This document shows, in pieces, positions 51,815 to 61,116 of a stretch of 64,000 nt of DNA. The translations under genes and the position numbers were made by a program. Below the pieces are notes generated by a model. That model saw nothing but the letters and a program-made list of their open reading frames with translations. It was not told where the DNA came from and searched no databases. Within the stretch, counting starts at the first letter, position 1; each line of letters starts with the position of its first letter. This DNA is from Sulfotelmatobacter sp963788225 (lineage in GTDB: Bacteria; Acidobacteriota; Terriglobia; Terriglobales; Acidobacteriaceae): assembly GCA_963788225.1 (NCBI GenBank), contig CAWBGI010000002.1, forward strand, positions 248,001 through 312,000, in the 5' to 3' direction.

Positions 51815-52381
51815 ATGACCTGGATTCGAACCATACCGATGTCGGAGGCCGATGAGAAGCTGCGTGATGCGATCGAGGCGCAGCGCCAGCTGTATCCCAA
51901 AGAGTATGCCGACCCGGTGCATCCGGATGAGTCGGGCGGGTTGACGATTGTGGGATCGCACACGCTGATTCCGGAGGCGCTGTATCACTCGTTCGCCACG
52001 TTTGGAGCACTGATGTCGCCGGAGTTGCCGCTCAGCCGGCGGCAGCATGAAATGATCACCACCATGGTCTCGATCACCAATCGGTGCGTGTATTGAATCG
52101 AATCGCACGCAGAGTTTCTGCGTCGGGTGACGCTGGATAAAGAGTTGGTGGGAGCGCTGGAGAAGGACTACACGAGCGCGCCCATCACGCCGCAGGAGCG
52201 CCTGATGCTGGACTATGTAGTCAAGCTGACCAGGGACGCGACCAAAGTTTGGAAGGATGACATTGAAGGTCTTCGAGCCGTAGGATTTGACGATCGCGGG
52301 ATATTGCAGATCACGCTGATTGCGTCTTGGTTTAACTATATTAATCGGGTGGCGGATGCGTTGGGAGTGGGCAGGAAGTGA
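51815..52381 (+). CDS. probable AhpD-like selenoprotein (CxxU)
   Basis: One 188-residue reading frame is interrupted only by TGA at 52094-52096. Read through, it gives NRCVYUIESHAEFLRR, in which the TGA stands at the second Cys of the AhpD/carboxymuconolactone-decarboxylase CxxC site (C91, U94), with the following His. Sequence on both sides belongs to the same family (peroxidase-related enzyme: HTLIPEALYHSFATFGALMS before, DDIEGLRAVGFDDRGILQ after). A SECIS-like hairpin follows the TGA. ATG 51815 has GAGGAG upstream. Standard annotation would split or truncate it. Selenocysteine insertion needs SelA/B/C/D elsewhere in the genome. A TGC-to-TGA pseudogene is the alternative. Confidence 0.8.
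52107..52123 (+). promoter_or_regulatory. bacterial SECIS-like hairpin
   Basis: ACGCAGA-GTT-TCTGCGT is a perfect 7-bp stem with loop GTT. The loop G is 18 bases after the TGA, within the 16-37 base window of bacterial SECIS elements, which need a GU in a small loop. Confidence 0.7.
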
Positions 52382-52768
52382 AGCTTCGCCTACCCCCTCT
52401 CGTTATTTTTCCACAGCCTCAATGTGACATCTGAGCTTTCGCCCAATCTGCAATTGCGCAATCATGATCGAGGCCATGACGGTCTATAGATGTCGAATCG
52501 TGCGGCCCTAAAGCATTTGTTCTCAAGATTTTGACCTCTAAGATCTTTGACATCAAGATGTTGCAGACATTTTTTGCGAAACCCGCGCCCCGCAAGGCTT
52601 TCGCAGGGGATGGGGGGAGGGGGGATACCTCAATTTTGCATCCAGTTCCCAATCCAGGAACAGCCGCGCGCAGGTTTATTTCACGAAGAAATCCACAGCT
52701 TCGGACCCGGCTTTTGCTCTTCCACTAAACTTAGACACGTGGCGCGATCAAACTTGCGTCAGTAATCC
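52382..52768. other. intergenic region with tandem repeat
   Basis: No gene is seen. 52523-52570 holds three imperfect ~16-bp units (TCAAGATTTTGACCTC, TAAGATCTTTGACATC, AAGATGTTGCAGACAT). A G-rich stretch (GGATGGGGGGAGGGGGG, 52608-52624) follows. Confidence 0.5.
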
Positions 52769-55327
52769 ATGGCTGAGTCGTTAGCAGAGTTTTTCCTGAC
52801 GAATTTTCAGGCGCATCGCGATGAACGCGCTTACGGGCAGCGCCGTGGCTACCGTATGGAGTGGTTCACTTACGGCCAGGTTGTGGAAATGGCGGTTCAG
52901 TTTTCCCGGGATCTGGCGGCGCGGGGAATCGGCAAAGGCGACCGGGTGATGCTTTGGGGCGAAAACTGCGCGGAATGGGTTGCGGCATTTTTTGGATGCG
53001 CTTTGCGCGGGGTGGTTGTGGTGCCGATGGATGATGGGGCTTCTGGGGAGTTTGTTCGACGGGTTGCGGGGCAGGTTGGGGCTCGGCTTTGGGTTTGTTC
53101 GAGAAAGCACGGGCAGTACGCGGGTGAGCCTGGTGCGGTTTCTTACGTGGTTCTGGAAGATATATCGCAGAAAGCCGGCGGGACGCCAGCGCTACCGTCG
53201 GATTCGCAGGCGGTAATTGGTCGTGAAGACATTTTGCAAATCGTTTTTACGTCCGGAACTACCGCTGAGCCCAAGGGCGTCGTGATCTCGCACGGAAATG
53301 TGCTGGCCAACATTGCACCGCTGGAGCGGGAGATGCAGCGGTATTTGAAGTATGAGCGCTGGGTGCATCCGGTGCGATTTTTGAATTTGCTGCCGTTGAG
53401 CCACGTGTTTGGGCAATTTCTTGGGATATTTCTTCCGCCGCTGCTGGGTGGGACTGTGATTTTTCAAGAGGAGTTGAAACCTTCGGAGATCGTGAATACG
53501 ATCCGTCGGGAGCGGGTTTCGGTACTCGTGACTGTGCCGAGAGTTTTGCAATCGCTGAAACAGAAGGTGGAACGCGATCTTGAAGACGGTGGAAAGATCG
53601 AAGACTTCCGGCGGCGGTTCCGCGAGTCGAACGGAAAGCACTTCCTGCACCGGTGGTGGATTTTCCGCGCGATTCGCCGGCAGTTCGGAAGGAAGTTCTG
53701 GGCATTCATTTGCGGCGGCGCGGCGTTGGATGCGGAAACAGAACAGTTCTGGGATCGGCTTGGTTACGCTGCTATCCAAGGCTATGGTCTGACGGAGACT
53801 ACTTCGCTAATCAGCGTGAACCATCCCTTCAAGTTGGGGAAAGGGTCGATTGGGAAGGTGCTGCCGGGTCGCGAAGTGAAGCTGGCGGAAGATGGCGAGA
53901 TTCTGATTCGCGGAGGTGGAGTGGCGGCGGGCTATTGGGATGGAGGCAGGCAGCAGGTTGCCGACCGGGAGGGTTGGTACCACACCGGAGATGTGGGCGC
54001 GCTGGACGAGGCCGGCAACCTTTATTTCAAGGGGCGCAAGAAGGAAGTAATCGTAACGCCGGCTGGATTGAATATTTATCCGGAAGATCTGGAAGCGGCG
54101 TTGCGGCTGCAGCCAGAGATAAAAGATTGTGTGGTGGTGGGGATGGAGCGCGGAGGAAATGCAGAACCGTGCGCCGTGGTGATTTTGCGCGACGATCTCC
54201 GCTCCGGTCTGGGCAACGACACCAGCGTGGCGGCGGTGGTCGAGCGCGCGAACCGGGCGCTGGCAGAATTCCAGCGCATGCGAATGTGGGTGCAATGGCC
54301 GCAGAGAGACTTCCCGCGCACGAACACCCAGAAGCCGCGCCGGAACCTGATTGCCGAATTCGCCGCAAGGAAAATTCTGCAAACCGGACGGGAAGCTGTT
54401 ACGAGTGACAATCCCGTGATGGAAATGATCGAGCGCATCACAGGAAGAAGCATGGAGAAATTGGATGCTGACGCGGCGCTCGATTCGGACCTCGGCCTGA
54501 GTTCGCTGGATCGGGTGGAGTTGATCAGCGCGCTGGAGGACCGGTATCAAGTGGATCTGAGCGAGACGCGCTTCAGCGCGGCGCGCACCGTGGGCGACGT
54601 GGAAAGGATGTTGAGCGGTGAGGCACGGCCGCGCGCGAGGTATCACTATCCGGGCTGGGTGTTGCGGTGGCCGGCGACTTGGTTGCGCTGGCTCGCTTAC
54701 TATTTCTTGATGAGGCCGGCCATGATGCTGCTGGGGTGGCCGCGGATCGAAGGCCGGGAGAATTTGCGAGGCTGCAACGGGCCGCTGCTCGTGGTCTGCA
54801 ATCATGTTAGCGACGTGGATGTGGGCTTCGTGCAGACGGCCCTGCCGGTGCGGTTGCGCAACCGGATCGCAACCGCGACTGGCGGAGAAGCATTAGAAGC
54901 CTTGCGCACCCCGGCGGCAAGCCGAGGTTTTTTCGGAAAAATCTACGACCGTGTGCAATGGCTGCTTGGGGTTTCTCTTTTGAATCTGTTTCCTCTGCCG
55001 CGGGAGGCTGGCTTCCGCCAGAGTTTCGCTTACGCCGGCGAAGCCGTGGATCATGGGTACAGTGTGCTGGTGTTTCCAGAAGGCCGCATTACGGTGGATG
55101 GCAAGATGAACCCGTTCCGCGCCGGGATTGGACTGCTTGCGAATAATCTGGGCATTCCGGTGCTACCCATGCGGATCGTAGGATTGTTTGAAGTGAAGCA
55201 AGCCGGCAGAAAGTTTGCCCGCCCGGGAGAGATTCAGGTATGCATCGGCCAGCCCATGAACTTTGCACCCGGCAGCGAGCCCGCCCAGATCGCGCGGGAC
55301 CTTCAACGCGCTGTGGAAGCTTTGTAG
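52769..55327 (+). CDS. fused acyl-CoA/acyl-ACP synthetase, acyl carrier and acyltransferase
   Basis: The 852-residue protein has an AMP-binding domain at about 5-545 (TSGTTAEPKG, GYGLTETTS, YHTGD and the late FKGRKKEVI). A carrier-like domain at about 555-625 has LGLSSLDRVEL, whose Ser would carry phosphopantetheine. A 1-acylglycerol-3-phosphate acyltransferase domain at about 660-850 has NHVSDVD (HX4D) and FPEGRIT. It probably activates a fatty acid and transfers it to a glycerol-phosphate lipid, in the manner of Aas-type enzymes. A short KAGGTPALP segment (53173-53196) looks like a translated dispersed repeat in the AMP-binding domain. Confidence 0.88.
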   Translation: MAESLAEFFLTNFQAHRDERAYGQRRGYRMEWFTYGQVVEMAVQFSRDLAARGIGKGDRVMLWGENCAEWVAAFFGCALRGVVVVPMDDGASGEFVRRVAGQVGARLWVCSRKHGQYAGEPGAVSYVVLEDISQKAGGTPALPSDSQAVIGREDILQIVFTSGTTAEPKGVVISHGNVLANIAPLEREMQRYLKYERWVHPVRFLNLLPLSHVFGQFLGIFLPPLLGGTVIFQEELKPSEIVNTIRRERVSVLVTVPRVLQSLKQKVERDLEDGGKIEDFRRRFRESNGKHFLHRWWIFRAIRRQFGRKFWAFICGGAALDAETEQFWDRLGYAAIQGYGLTETTSLISVNHPFKLGKGSIGKVLPGREVKLAEDGEILIRGGGVAAGYWDGGRQQVADREGWYHTGDVGALDEAGNLYFKGRKKEVIVTPAGLNIYPEDLEAALRLQPEIKDCVVVGMERGGNAEPCAVVILRDDLRSGLGNDTSVAAVVERANRALAEFQRMRMWVQWPQRDFPRTNTQKPRRNLIAEFAARKILQTGREAVTSDNPVMEMIERITGRSMEKLDADAALDSDLGLSSLDRVELISALEDRYQVDLSETRFSAARTVGDVERMLSGEARPRARYHYPGWVLRWPATWLRWLAYYFLMRPAMMLLGWPRIEGRENLRGCNGPLLVVCNHVSDVDVGFVQTALPVRLRNRIATATGGEALEALRTPAASRGFFGKIYDRVQWLLGVSLLNLFPLPREAGFRQSFAYAGEAVDHGYSVLVFPEGRITVDGKMNPFRAGIGLLANNLGIPVLPMRIVGLFEVKQAGRKFARPGEIQVCIGQPMNFAPGSEPAQIARDLQRAVEAL

Positions 55328-55342
55328 AGGGATGGATACTAG

Positions 55343-55372
55343 AAAGGCCCGGATCGTCTGATCCGGGCCTTT
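55343..55372. terminator. bidirectional intrinsic terminator
   Basis: AGGCCCGGATC-GTCT-GATCCGGGCCT is an 11-bp perfect stem with TTT on the plus side and TTTCT on the minus side. It lies between convergent genes. Confidence 0.85.
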
Positions 55373-55396
55373 CCTGGTTAAGTTTCACTGCACCGA

Positions 55397-57352
55397 CTAG
55401 GTGATGGTGAGGGTGAAGGTGGCGGTTGCGGTGGTGCTTCCGCTCGTACCCTTGATGGTGATCGTGTAAGTTCCCGCTGCGGCGGTGCTAGACACATTGA
55501 TTTGCATGGCCGCGGTTCCCGAGCCTCCAGTGATGCTCGTAGGCTTGAATGCTATCTTCACGCCGGTTGGCTGTCCTGAAGCAGACAGGGCAATCGTCCC
55601 GGTGAAGCCACCAGAAGGAGTGGCCGTGATCTTGACGTTGCCGTGACCGCCCGGAGCAATGCTAGCCTTCTTGGGCGCTGCGGCCAGGGTAAAGCTGCCA
55701 CCCGACGTGCCAACTGTGACGGCGGCAGCAGCGGAAGGAATGCCGTTGGCGATCACATACAGTGAACTCGCACCGGTTTCAATTCCCGCGGGCACATCGA
55801 AGTTGGTGGAGACGACCGTGCTGCCCGTGGCGACAGCCATGGTGCTGTGGCCATGGGTCTTGGCATAGAAGACGTGTCCCGTGCCGTTGTTTACAATCTG
55901 CACCAGGGGATAGTTGGTGGCATCTTGGAAGTCGTCGCCGTAGGCATTGGCCTGCGACAGACCGTTGAACTGCGTTCCCGAGATCGAATAGGTCAACCCG
56001 GGGGTGAGCGTAGACGGGACGGATGTAATGGTTGGCTGCCAGGCGGAATTGTAAGTTCCCGCCGAAGTGAGGAACTCGACATCGGTGGTGAAGTCGGTAT
56101 ACATGATCTGCCCGTTCGGCAGGACCAGCAGGTGTCCCACGAACGAAGGTTCAGTAGCGGCGTTTGGTGGGTTTGCAATTGCGGTCATGGTGGAGCCGTC
56201 CCACTCGTAGAAATTGGCGGGCGCACTGAACGTGCCGCTATAAGCGCTGGCTTCTACGATGACGTTGCCGGTAATCTCAAGCGCGGCCGGCGCGTCATTC
56301 GCCGCATCTTTGTTGGCGAAATCCGGACCTGCGGTCCAGACTCCAGTCAATGAATCGTAAACCGCCGTGTGACCGGGTTCGCAGTCGCTGGCTCCGGTGT
56401 AGAACACGGTACCGTCTGGGCGCAAGATGGCCGGGCCCAGCTCGTAGCTGCCGCCGCCCCGCTTGCAGTTCGAATCCCAGAGTTGTTGGATGGTGCTGCC
56501 AGCAGTGGTCCACTTATTGGTTGTGGAGTCGTAGGCCTCCGAATTCGTGCCTGTGAGAACCGTATTGCTGGTGTAGGCGTCAACCGTCAGAATCTCGCCG
56601 TTGGCCAGCAGAGTCCAGCCTTCTTCGTCAAAGTCGTCGTTCTTGCCATCGGTGGAGTTGGCCAGATCGGTGAAGGTCAGTGTGCTCTCGTTGAAGCTGA
56701 AATAAGTCGGGAACGCGGCGTCGCCGAATGCGAGCGCGCAGCACTCCGCCAGCATCCAGGTTCCGTCCGGCAAAACTACAGACTGGGCATCGCCGATGTT
56801 GGTCGTGCCACTCGGCGGCGTGGTGGCGGTCCAGGTGTTGGCGACGGGATCATAGATCGCGCCCAACGACTGCCAGATGCCGGAGCAACTGGGTTTGCAA
56901 TTGTATTCGCCGCCCTGGACCACAACTTTGCCATCGGCCAGAACTGCGGAACCGAAGAACAGCGGGGCGTAGCTGCCGGGCAAAGTGGCCACTTGCGTCC
57001 AGGTGCCGTTGATATAGCTGCCGGTATTGTCGGGGGTCAGAGTGTACCAATCCTGATAGTTCCCCACGCAACCGGAGCAGTTAGGCTCGGAATGCACCAG
57101 AACTCGGCCGTCGGTGAGCAGGAGCATAGAGCCGACGGAGACGGACGGAGGCGTTTTGATTTTCGTCCAGAATGCAGCCGAAGCCGGAACTTCCTGTCGC
57201 GGCGCGGAATACGACATCGTGGCGGGAGGAGGTGTGACTCCAGGCCTGTGTGGGGCGTAGAGAGGCTGGGAAATTTGGCCCGCGGCCATGACCGCCGACG
57301 CGAGCACCAAAATACCAACCAGAGAGCCTGCAGAGATGAAGCGCAACTTCAT
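55397..57352 (-). CDS. secreted Kelch/galactose-oxidase-like protein with C-terminal Ig-like domain
   Basis: About 651 residues with a signal peptide (1-25). Beta-propeller-type repeats follow from about 50 to 450 (LLTDGRVLVHSEPNC, ADGKVVVQGGEYNC, LPDGTWMLAECC, LPNGQIMYTDF). A linker and two Ig-like beta domains (about 470-650) follow, the last rich in Thr/Gly/Ala. ATG 57352 has AGGAAAC upstream, and the Cys pairs suggest disulfides. Probably extracellular; the enzyme activity is unknown. Confidence 0.75.
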   Translation of the reverse strand: MKLRFISAGSLVGILVLASAVMAAGQISQPLYAPHRPGVTPPPATMSYSAPRQEVPASAAFWTKIKTPPSVSVGSMLLLTDGRVLVHSEPNCSGCVGNYQDWYTLTPDNTGSYINGTWTQVATLPGSYAPLFFGSAVLADGKVVVQGGEYNCKPSCSGIWQSLGAIYDPVANTWTATTPPSGTTNIGDAQSVVLPDGTWMLAECCALAFGDAAFPTYFSFNESTLTFTDLANSTDGKNDDFDEEGWTLLANGEILTVDAYTSNTVLTGTNSEAYDSTTNKWTTAGSTIQQLWDSNCKRGGGSYELGPAILRPDGTVFYTGASDCEPGHTAVYDSLTGVWTAGPDFANKDAANDAPAALEITGNVIVEASAYSGTFSAPANFYEWDGSTMTAIANPPNAATEPSFVGHLLVLPNGQIMYTDFTTDVEFLTSAGTYNSAWQPTITSVPSTLTPGLTYSISGTQFNGLSQANAYGDDFQDATNYPLVQIVNNGTGHVFYAKTHGHSTMAVATGSTVVSTNFDVPAGIETGASSLYVIANGIPSAAAAVTVGTSGGSFTLAAAPKKASIAPGGHGNVKITATPSGGFTGTIALSASGQPTGVKIAFKPTSITGGSGTAAMQINVSSTAAAGTYTITIKGTSGSTTATATFTLTIT

Positions 57353-57665
57353 GCTGTTTCCTCGATTTTGAATTTTCTTCATAAACCAGATCGACTGTGA
57401 CAGAACGGAACGGCAGGACCTACCCGGGGGAGTACAACTCCGCAGAGGAAGTTGCCGAGAGTGCACTCTGTTTCGAATCTCAGAGCCTGCGGATTATACC
57501 GCGACGACGGGCGATTCGATCCATTTGTCACGAAAATTTGACAAATAATTTTTGTGCGGCGCAGAGGACGTGGAATGTTTGCAACATCTTGCATGTTCCC
57601 GGTGGGCGTGCCAGCAAAACACTAACTTTCGACTCCAAGAGAAGCTTCGGGGAGGGCGTTGTCTC
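57353..57665. other. intergenic region with inverted repeat
   Basis: No gene is seen. 57523-57546 contains ATTTGTCA, an 8-base spacer, TGACAAAT, a perfect 8+8 inverted repeat about 170 bases upstream of the 57352 gene start. It may be an operator. Confidence 0.5.
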
Positions 57666-60600
57666 CTATTCTTCATCCATGCCGGAATCGTCCTGGTGCG
57701 GGTCGGATTCGATCTGCACTTCGGGCAAGTTCGCGGAGCGGAGTTCGCGATTGAGCGCGGGAAGATCGGTGGTCTTGAGCGCGTCCCAGCGCTTCATCAT
57801 CTCCATAGCGTTGTGTTCTGTGGCCGCGACGGCTTCAGTCTGGGTTGCGGTTGGTTCGGCATCGGCTTGCCACACCTGGCCATACAAGATGGCGACTTGT
57901 CCGTTCACGCGTGTGAGAGTGATTTCGTCGGTGGGGGGCGGAGCGGCACCGCCTGACGCGCCAACAACTGCCGTGAGTTTCGTCTGAAAAGCCCGAACCG
58001 AATCGCGGGCCGGGCCGGTCGCCTGCTGAGTTAGTTTTTGCAGCGGCTCGCGAATCGAACCGGCCTGCATCACCGCCTTGGAGGTTTGGCTCAACAGCGA
58101 TGCCAGGTGCGTTTCCAACTCGAATTTCTCTTCGAGGCCGGCTGACGAAGTTCTTACTCGAGGATCCATTTTGACCGTGAAGGGCGCGGTGTAACTCTTT
58201 CCATCGACAATGAGGCGCGCGGTGTAAGACCCGGGCAAAGCGGTGGGACCGAGCGGATGACGTGGCGTGTCTTCTGGAATCGCCGAGATGGGGTAGTCAT
58301 GCCGGGGAGAAACTGGGGCGCGATAGCGCAGGTCCCAAACCCAGCGATGCATGCCGGCATCGGACGAGAGAGCGCGGAAAGGACGCAGCCAATAAAGAGG
58401 GATGAGCTGTTTTTTGAGATCGGCTTCTGAGACTTCAGGCTTGTCGTCGCTGGAAAATTTGCGAACCAGTTGGCCGCGGGCGTCGAGGATTTCGAGAGTG
58501 ACGGGAGAAGAAGCAGGGTGCGCGAGATAGTAATCGATGATTGCGCCATCGGGGGGATTGGCGGCCATGGGTTCGTCGGGCGGAAGCGGTGTATCTGTGT
58601 TTGTATCGCGCTGCACGCGGTAGGAAGGGGCTGGAGTGAAAAGATGAGCGTTGCTCGCCGAGATCGAATTGCTGCCTTCGCGCAGTGGGGCGATGTCATC
58701 GAGAATCCAGAACGAGCGGCCGTGGGTGGCGACGATGAGGTCGTTGTCGTGAATCCAAAGATCGCGCATGGAAGTGTGCGGTAAATTCAGTTGCAGTGAT
58801 TGCCAGTTGTCTCCGTCATCGAACGAGACCCAGACTGAATTCTCCGTTCCGGCGAAGAGCAGGCCTTTGCGGACGGGATCTTCGCGGACTGTATCGACTG
58901 GCCCGATTTCAGGCAGGCCTGTCACGATCAACGTCCAGTTTTTCCCACCATCATGAGTGCGGTAAATGTAAGGATGTTCGTCGTCGATGCGGAAACGGCT
59001 CACGGACGCGAAGGCGGTGTCGTCATCGAAGTGCGAGGCGCTGATTTGCGTGACCTTGCTCCAGGGCGTCAGTTCTTTCGGAGTGATGTCGATCCACTTT
59101 TTGCCGCCGTCGCGCGTTTGCCAGATGAGGCCGTCGTCGGTGCCGGCCCAAAGCGTGTTGATATTTTTGAATGAAGGCGCGAGGGCATAGATCACTCCGC
59201 GCTTTTTCTCGGCATCTTTGGGCGCGAGTGTGCCCACGCTGGCCGGGACTCCGGGATTTTCGCGCGTGAGATCAGAACTAATTGCCTGCCAGGAATTTCC
59301 GCCATCGGTAGTTTTGAAGAGCACGTTGCTGGCGAAATACAAAGTGTGCGGGTCAAGGGGCGAGAACATCGTGGGCTCGCTGCGGTCGGTGCGGTATTTC
59401 TCGCTGCGAAGCGGGATGGGCGTGACGTTCTGCACCTGGCCAGTGGACCAGTGATACTTCGAGACCTCGCTTCTGCCGCCGCCGTAGATGACATCAGGGT
59501 CAAGAGGATCGGGCGCGACGTAGCCATATTCGATCACGCCGACGGGATGCCACTCGCGGAAGGTAATTGCGCCGTCGTTGCCGCGGCTCGAGATGCAGAC
59601 CGAACCGCTCTCCTGCTGGCCTCCGCAAACGCGATAGGGAAAAGTTGGAGTTACGGAAACGTGATATATCTGCGCCGTAGGCTGGTTGTACCAGGAACTC
59701 CAGCTGGCCCCGCCATTGACCGTGACGAGCGCGCCTTGATCACTGACTAGAAGAATAATGTTGGGGTCGTTGGGATTGATCCAGAGATTCTGGTAATCGT
59801 CGCCGCCAGGCGCGCCGCGGAATCCGGACCAGGTCTTTCCGCCATCGATCGACTTCATGGTTACAGTGCTGGCACTATAGACGATATCTGGATTCTTCGA
59901 ATCCACTCGTGGAACGGCGAGATCGCCGCCGCCGATACGGCCGGAGGGGCGGGGATCATCGGTTATCTTGGACCAGCTTTCCCCGGCGTCGTCGGAACGG
60001 TAGAAGGCAAGCGGGCCCGAAGAGGCAGCGATGGTCGCGTAAATTCGCCGGGGATCGCTGGGAGCGATGGCGATGTTGAGCTGTGAAAGATCCTTCGGCA
60101 GGCCATTCGCGAGAGGGCGCCAGGTGTCTCCGCCGTCGGTGGATTTGAATAATCCCCCGCCCGTGCCGTTGACCAGATTGCCGTCCTCCCACGGACCCTC
60201 GCGGGCTTCCCACATCGAAGCATAAATCACATCGGGATTGGAGGGGTCGATCTCAACGTCGGAGGCGCCGGTGTTCTCGTCTTTGTAGATTGCTTTTTGC
60301 CAGGTCTGGCCGCCGTCGGTGGAACGGAAGAGGCCACGCTCTTCATTCGGGCCATAGGGATGGCCGAGCACGGCGGCGAAGATTCGATTGGGCTCGCGAG
60401 GATCGACGGCGAGCGCGGGGATTTGGAAGCCATCGTTCAAGCCGAGATGGGTCCAGGTTTTTCCGGCGTCGGTCGATTTATAGATTCCGTTGCCGACGGA
60501 GAGATCGGGGCGGTGCAGGCCTTCGCCGCTGGCGACATAAACGATGTTGGGATTCGAAGGCGCTACGGCGATGGCGCCGATGGACTGCGTGGACTCGTGG

Positions 60601-60857
60601 TCGAAGATCGGAGTCCAGGTGCGGCCGTAGTCGTCCGACTTCCAAACGCCGCCGTTGACCTGCCCCATGTAGAAGACGTTCGGCTGGCTGGGAACGCCGG
60701 TGGCGGCGCGGGTGCGGCCGCCGCGAAAGGGGCCGATCATGCGCCAGCGTAGTTCCTGGTAAGTATTCTCGGGAATTTGCTGGGCTGCGCTCGATGCGAT
60801 GGAGAGCAAAACCGAGACGGAGACGAGTAGACGGACGACTAGCTTGGATCTGGTCAA
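57666..60857 (-). CDS. secreted sortilin/BNR-repeat (VPS10-like) protein
   Basis: About 1063 residues from a TTG five bases after GAGGGGG; the upstream residues of the longer frame do not resemble a signal. A signal peptide precedes many beta-propeller blades with the Asp-box SxDxGxTW (KSDDYGRTW, KSTDAGKTW, RSTDGGQTW, KSTDGGDTW and more) to about residue 720. A beta domain (about 830-960) and a helical end follow. This architecture is typical of acidobacterial exported BNR/sortilin-like proteins. The role is unknown. Confidence 0.88.
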   Translation of the reverse strand: MTRSKLVVRLLVSVSVLLSIASSAAQQIPENTYQELRWRMIGPFRGGRTRAATGVPSQPNVFYMGQVNGGVWKSDDYGRTWTPIFDHESTQSIGAIAVAPSNPNIVYVASGEGLHRPDLSVGNGIYKSTDAGKTWTHLGLNDGFQIPALAVDPREPNRIFAAVLGHPYGPNEERGLFRSTDGGQTWQKAIYKDENTGASDVEIDPSNPDVIYASMWEAREGPWEDGNLVNGTGGGLFKSTDGGDTWRPLANGLPKDLSQLNIAIAPSDPRRIYATIAASSGPLAFYRSDDAGESWSKITDDPRPSGRIGGGDLAVPRVDSKNPDIVYSASTVTMKSIDGGKTWSGFRGAPGGDDYQNLWINPNDPNIILLVSDQGALVTVNGGASWSSWYNQPTAQIYHVSVTPTFPYRVCGGQQESGSVCISSRGNDGAITFREWHPVGVIEYGYVAPDPLDPDVIYGGGRSEVSKYHWSTGQVQNVTPIPLRSEKYRTDRSEPTMFSPLDPHTLYFASNVLFKTTDGGNSWQAISSDLTRENPGVPASVGTLAPKDAEKKRGVIYALAPSFKNINTLWAGTDDGLIWQTRDGGKKWIDITPKELTPWSKVTQISASHFDDDTAFASVSRFRIDDEHPYIYRTHDGGKNWTLIVTGLPEIGPVDTVREDPVRKGLLFAGTENSVWVSFDDGDNWQSLQLNLPHTSMRDLWIHDNDLIVATHGRSFWILDDIAPLREGSNSISASNAHLFTPAPSYRVQRDTNTDTPLPPDEPMAANPPDGAIIDYYLAHPASSPVTLEILDARGQLVRKFSSDDKPEVSEADLKKQLIPLYWLRPFRALSSDAGMHRWVWDLRYRAPVSPRHDYPISAIPEDTPRHPLGPTALPGSYTARLIVDGKSYTAPFTVKMDPRVRTSSAGLEEKFELETHLASLLSQTSKAVMQAGSIREPLQKLTQQATGPARDSVRAFQTKLTAVVGASGGAAPPPTDEITLTRVNGQVAILYGQVWQADAEPTATQTEAVAATEHNAMEMMKRWDALKTTDLPALNRELRSANLPEVQIESDPHQDDSGMDEE

Positions 60858-60896
60858 TGAGCCCCCTCGAACGCTAAGAGGTTGCGGAAAAACTCG

Positions 60897-61113
60897 GCGC
60901 GTACGCAAAAAGCGTACCTCAGGCGCTAAAGCGCGGGCTCATTCTGAACGATTTAACGGCACGAGTGGAACTCGTGCCCTTCCCGAACCCGCTCGAACTT
61001 GAGTTTTTCCACAACCTCGTAAACACCAAACTACACAGAATAAACCAAAACCGCAGTGGCGGGGGCCTCGCTGCGCTCGGCGGACAGCCGAGGGCGGATG
61101 TCCCCACACGAGC
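60897..61113. repeat. cluster of dispersed hairpins
   Basis: GTACGC-AAAAA-GCGTAC, CACGAG-TGGAA-CTCGTG and a copy of the CCTCGCTGCGCTCGG repeat (61063-61113) lie in succession before the start of the PfkB gene on the other side. They have the features of REP-like elements. Confidence 0.5.
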
Positions 61114-61116
61114 GGA

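Noticed and set aside
51710..52096. Complete short gene ending at TGA 52096
   Set aside because: The family continues directly in the same frame after the TGA with the conserved His and domain end, so the TGA is read as selenocysteine.
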